Source: Microbispora sp. ZYX-F-249 (lineage in GTDB: Bacteria; Actinomycetota; Actinomycetes; Streptosporangiales; Streptosporangiaceae). From it: a DNA stretch of 64,000 nucleotides. Position numbers and translations under genes: made by a program. Numbering within the stretch: position 1 is the first letter of the stretch; each line of letters begins with the position of its first letter. Below, one piece after another: positions 62,401-64,000 of the stretch. The notes beneath the pieces were generated by a model, which worked only from the letters and a program-made list of their open reading frames with translations, searched no databases and was not told where the DNA came from. The stretch lies in contig NZ_JBDJAW010000034.1 in assembly GCF_039649665.1 (NCBI RefSeq), positions 1 through 64,000 on the forward strand, written 5' to 3'.

Positions 62401-64000
62401 GCCCGCGGCGTCCACGATGTAGCAGTCCACTCCGGGCAGCGGGCGGCCGAGCGGCACCGATCCCGCCCCCGTGGGCGTGGCGGGCGCCCGGCCGCCGAGG
62501 ACCGAGACCGTCGTCTCCGTCGGCCCGCAGTGGATCTGCAGCTCCAGGTCGGGACGGGCCGCGCGGATGCGCTCGGCCAGTTCCCACGAGGTGGCCTCCC
62601 CGGCGAGGATCAGCACCCGGCGCGGCAGCATCCGGGCCAGGTCGCCGTGGGCGGCCAGCAGCTCCAGATGGCTGGGCACCATCTTGATCACGTCGACGGG
62701 GTGAGTGGCGAGATAGGCGGCGTACGCCTCGGGGTCGGTGGCGGTGTCCTGGTCCACGAGGTGGACCGCGGCGCCCCGGAACAGCGCGCCGTACAGGCAG
62801 GTCAGCCCCAGGTCGGCGGCGGTGGTGGAGACCACCCCGTACGACGCGTACGCGTCGGGCACCAGCTCGGCCAGGCCGTGCAGGTAGTGCAGGGCCGACC
62901 GGTGCTCGATCGCGGCGCCCTTGGGCCGCCCGGTGGAGCCGGACGTGAAGATCACATGGACCAGCCGGTCCGGGGCGACCTCGACGTCCGGCGGATCCTC
63001 GGGTCCGGCGGCCAGCAGTTCGGGCAGGACCAGCGTGCCGGGAAGCCGGCCCGCGTGCTCGGGATCGGCGAGCACGACCCGCGCGCCGGCCGTCTCCAGC
63101 ATGTGGCCGAGACGGTCGTCGGGATAGAGAGGATCCATCGGCAGGTAGGCCCCGCCCGCGCGCAGCACGCCGAGGAGCGCGGGGACCAACCCGCGGTGCC
63201 GGCCGGCGAGGACGCCGACCGGCTCGTCCGGCCGCACCCCAGCCGTGACCAGGTGGTGGGCGATGCGGTTGGCCAGCCGGTCCACCTCGCCGTACGTGAG
63301 CGAGCCGGAGGCGTCGGTCACCGCCGTCGCCCCGGGCGTGCGCCGCGCGTGGTCGCCGACGAACGCGTGCAGCGGCCGGGTCAGGTCCATCGGCATCCGC
63401 GTGCCGGAGACGACGGGCCCGGTCACCGGCTCCAGCGGCACGGCCGCCGCGGGCGCGTCGAGGTCGGCGAGCATGCCCTCCAGCAGGGTGAGGTACCAGC
63501 CGGTGACGCGCCGGGCGGTCGTCTCGTCGAACAGGTCGACGCGGTAGGCGAGCTCGCCCTCGTACGTCTCGCCCATGTTGTCCAGGGCGAGGTTGAGGTC
63601 GTACTTGGTGGTGCGCAGGGGGAACTGCACCTGCTCGGCGGACAGGCCGGGGAAGTCCGGCGTCCGGGAGCCGTCCTCCAACACGTTGAGCAGCACCTGG
63701 AAGATCGGCGTGCTGGCGAGGTTGCGCTCGGGGTGCAGGTGCTCCACGATGCGGTCGAACGGAACGTCACGGTGGGTGAGCGCGTCGAGCACGGCGGCCT
63801 TCGTCCGGGCCAGGAGTTCGCGGCCGGTCGGCTCGCCGGCCCTGTCCCCCCGCAGCACGAGCGTGTTGACGAAGCAGCCGAGCATGTCCGCGGTGCCGGG
63901 GTGGAGCCGTCCCGCCTCGGGCACGCCCACCGGCACGTCGTCGGTGCCGCAGACCCGGCCGAGCAGCTCCTGCCAGGCGGCCAGCAACACCATGAACGGC
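59416..64000 (-). CDS. NRPS C-A-T-TE module fused to an MFS exporter (partial, N-terminus beyond the window)
   Basis: About 1528 residues of an NRPS reading into the window edge. Numbering from the first in-window Met: end of a condensation domain (1-195, GCFVNTLVLRGD), adenylation domain (205-690; FTSGSTGRPKG, YRTGDRVR, LGKIDR), carrier domain (705-770; Ser736 in LGGDSF), thioesterase (790-1045; Cys865 in GHCVG, Asp999, His1029) and a 12-helix MFS transporter (about 1075-1490, with GGAVADRVDRRLVML). The A-domain pocket reads close to the aspartate code. The missing N-terminus includes the condensation HHxxxDG motif and any preceding modules. One chain would build, release and export a peptide. 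Confidence 0.85.
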   Translation of the reverse strand, partial: PFMVLLAAWQELLGRVCGTDDVPVGVPEAGRLHPGTADMLGCFVNTLVLRGDRAGEPTGRELLARTKAAVLDALTHRDVPFDRIVEHLHPERNLASTPIFQVLLNVLEDGSRTPDFPGLSAEQVQFPLRTTKYDLNLALDNMGETYEGELAYRVDLFDETTARRVTGWYLTLLEGMLADLDAPAAAVPLEPVTGPVVSGTRMPMDLTRPLHAFVGDHARRTPGATAVTDASGSLTYGEVDRLANRIAHHLVTAGVRPDEPVGVLAGRHRGLVPALLGVLRAGGAYLPMDPLYPDDRLGHMLETAGARVVLADPEHAGRLPGTLVLPELLAAGPEDPPDVEVAPDRLVHVIFTSGSTGRPKGAAIEHRSALHYLHGLAELVPDAYASYGVVSTTAADLGLTCLYGALFRGAAVHLVDQDTATDPEAYAAYLATHPVDVIKMVPSHLELLAAHGDLARMLPRRVLILAGEATSWELAERIRAARPDLELQIHCGPTETTVSVLGGRAPATPTGAGSVPLGRPLPGVDCYIVDAAGRPLPAGVPGELWVAGPSVARGYLNRPDLTAQRFVPDPVTGTRRCYRTGDRVRLNAQGLVEFLGRVDDQVKIRGFRVELGEVKAALQEQPGVREAAVLPVGEGRSRRLAAWVAPATVDLAAVRAGLRERLPDYMVPSAIAVLDELPLTPLGKIDRARLPVPDAAPATGRVAPATPAELRIAAVWADVLGVTDFGVDDDFFALGGDSFRAVRAVREIDPTLRVIDLFTRPTVRELAAHLDGGAQAPTGLLHHLAGPRTASRTLVCVPYGGGSAAAFRPLAAELARLSPGTAVVAVELPGHDSARPEEDPLPIAELAGRLTAELAGVRGPIALYGHCVGSAATMELALRLEAAGTPLAGVVVGGSFPDARLPGRLSAWWNRRFPAHRWSSDRAQRDFLRTLGAVDDDFGDTGIMLRALRHDVEEAQAWFSRHLDLPEDSPEDSPEDSPEDSPGHEERRLAAPLLCVIGERDRSTELYRERYREWGAFAERVELATIPRAGHYFLKHQAETLARLIDERLGRWAGGDLPEPVGRAEVAGQSARRDLRRFYTVAAGQTVSLLGAALTSFALGVWAYQENGRVLDYALVTMLALLPSLLAAPLGGAVADRVDRRLVMLVCDGVSAVATAALVILLWLGRLEVWQVGAIAGVLSLVTAFHRPAYLAAVAQLVPKPYLMQANALANLGTGLGMLAGPLGGAALVATVGLHGVVAVDVVTFLAGLGTLLLVRFPDRLFRRLEESFWQAIAGGWRFLVRRRPLMIMIGFFVVENYLGMLAQAVTVPAVLSFGDVAGVGAVTAMQGLGAVLGSLAMVFWGGTERRAVGMVGFVIGFGAGVLLVGLRPSLPLAAFGGLMAWAFLSVLNAHWLAIIQLKVGLELQGRVLATNQMLAVSMTPLAFLTAPVLADDVFGPLLAPGGALADTVVGDVVGVGPGRGVALLLAVCGALLVLWGALGLWFRPLRLMEDALPDAVAGAEIADDLDAVQAEADATLLEGTGRTLAA
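61055..61102 (-). repeat. Four 12-bp tandem repeats inside the thioesterase domain
   Basis: Four copies of GGGGAGTCCTCC (the last ending G) at 61055-61102 encode a PEDS repeat (residues 964-979) in a surface loop of the TE lid region. A perfect in-frame minisatellite of this kind usually varies in copy number between strains. Confidence 0.8.

Overview
The window is a very GC-rich, tightly packed stretch of chromosome from a filamentous actinomycete. Codon third positions are almost all G or C, GTG starts are frequent, and the gene set (DUF3618 protein, HXXEE protein, PadR plus permease-prefix membrane protein, cytochrome P450 with a 3Fe-4S ferredoxin, NRPS) is typical of Streptosporangiales such as Streptosporangium, Nonomuraea or Microbispora. 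That placement is an inference from gene content. I see no rRNA, tRNA, CRISPR array, insertion sequence or prophage.

Layout. 1-4.4 kb: a sugar/polyol-type zinc dehydrogenase, an HXXEE membrane protein, and a three-gene minus-strand cluster (low-complexity single-span membrane protein, holin-fold protein, DUF3618 protein with LEA-like 11-residue repeats) behind a possible stress sigma factor promoter. 4.5-7.2 kb: a large membrane-tethered STAND-type NTPase with a helical-repeat tail. 7.3-13.6 kb: a complete beta-glucoside locus (binding protein, two permeases, GH1 glucosidase and a convergent LacI repressor) with three matching LacI-type palindromes. 13.6-17.7 kb: small housekeeping and hypothetical genes, including a divergent pair that seems to start from one shared symmetric -10 element. 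17.7-22.5 kb: a coupled trio (carboxylate-amine ligase, asparagine-synthetase-like amidotransferase, S9 peptidase) resembling a partial peptide-amide (NAGGN-like) pathway. 22.8-31.5 kb: a secreted expansin with CBM2, a universal stress protein, DUF6194, a thiamine-binding protein, endonuclease V, an MFS protein fused to an extra C-terminal domain, a 2-hydroxyacid dehydrogenase and a formaldehyde-type dehydrogenase.

31.7-42.9 kb: an orphan histidine kinase divergent from a TetR-ferredoxin-P450 operon, a GT4 glycosyltransferase divergent from an AraC regulator, an aldo/keto reductase divergent from its probable TetR repressor, an SDR/hydroxyisobutyrate-dehydrogenase pair, UDP-galactopyranose mutase and a GT9 glycosyltransferase. 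42.9-50.3 kb: two paralogous TPP enzymes flanking a large FAD/Fe-S oxidase, a probable pyruvate/lactate respiratory module. 50.3-53.6 kb: a TrkH/TrkA potassium system followed by a SpoIIE-type phosphatase. 53.8-55.4 kb: PadR and its partner membrane protein, with a duplicated in-frame leader repeat. 55.5-59.3 kb: two secreted enzymes (peptidoglycan amidase and S1 protease). 59.4-64 kb: the C-terminal part of an NRPS whose C-A-T-TE module is fused to an MFS exporter and whose thioesterase has cysteine in place of the usual serine; it runs off the window.

Two themes recur. Most regulators (LacI, both TetR, AraC, PadR and possibly the histidine kinase) have a -10-like hexamer six or seven bases before the start codon, as expected for leaderless mRNAs. 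Many minus-strand gene groups are linked by 1-25 nt overlaps that suggest translational coupling. All functional names rest on reading translated motifs by eye; no database search was possible.
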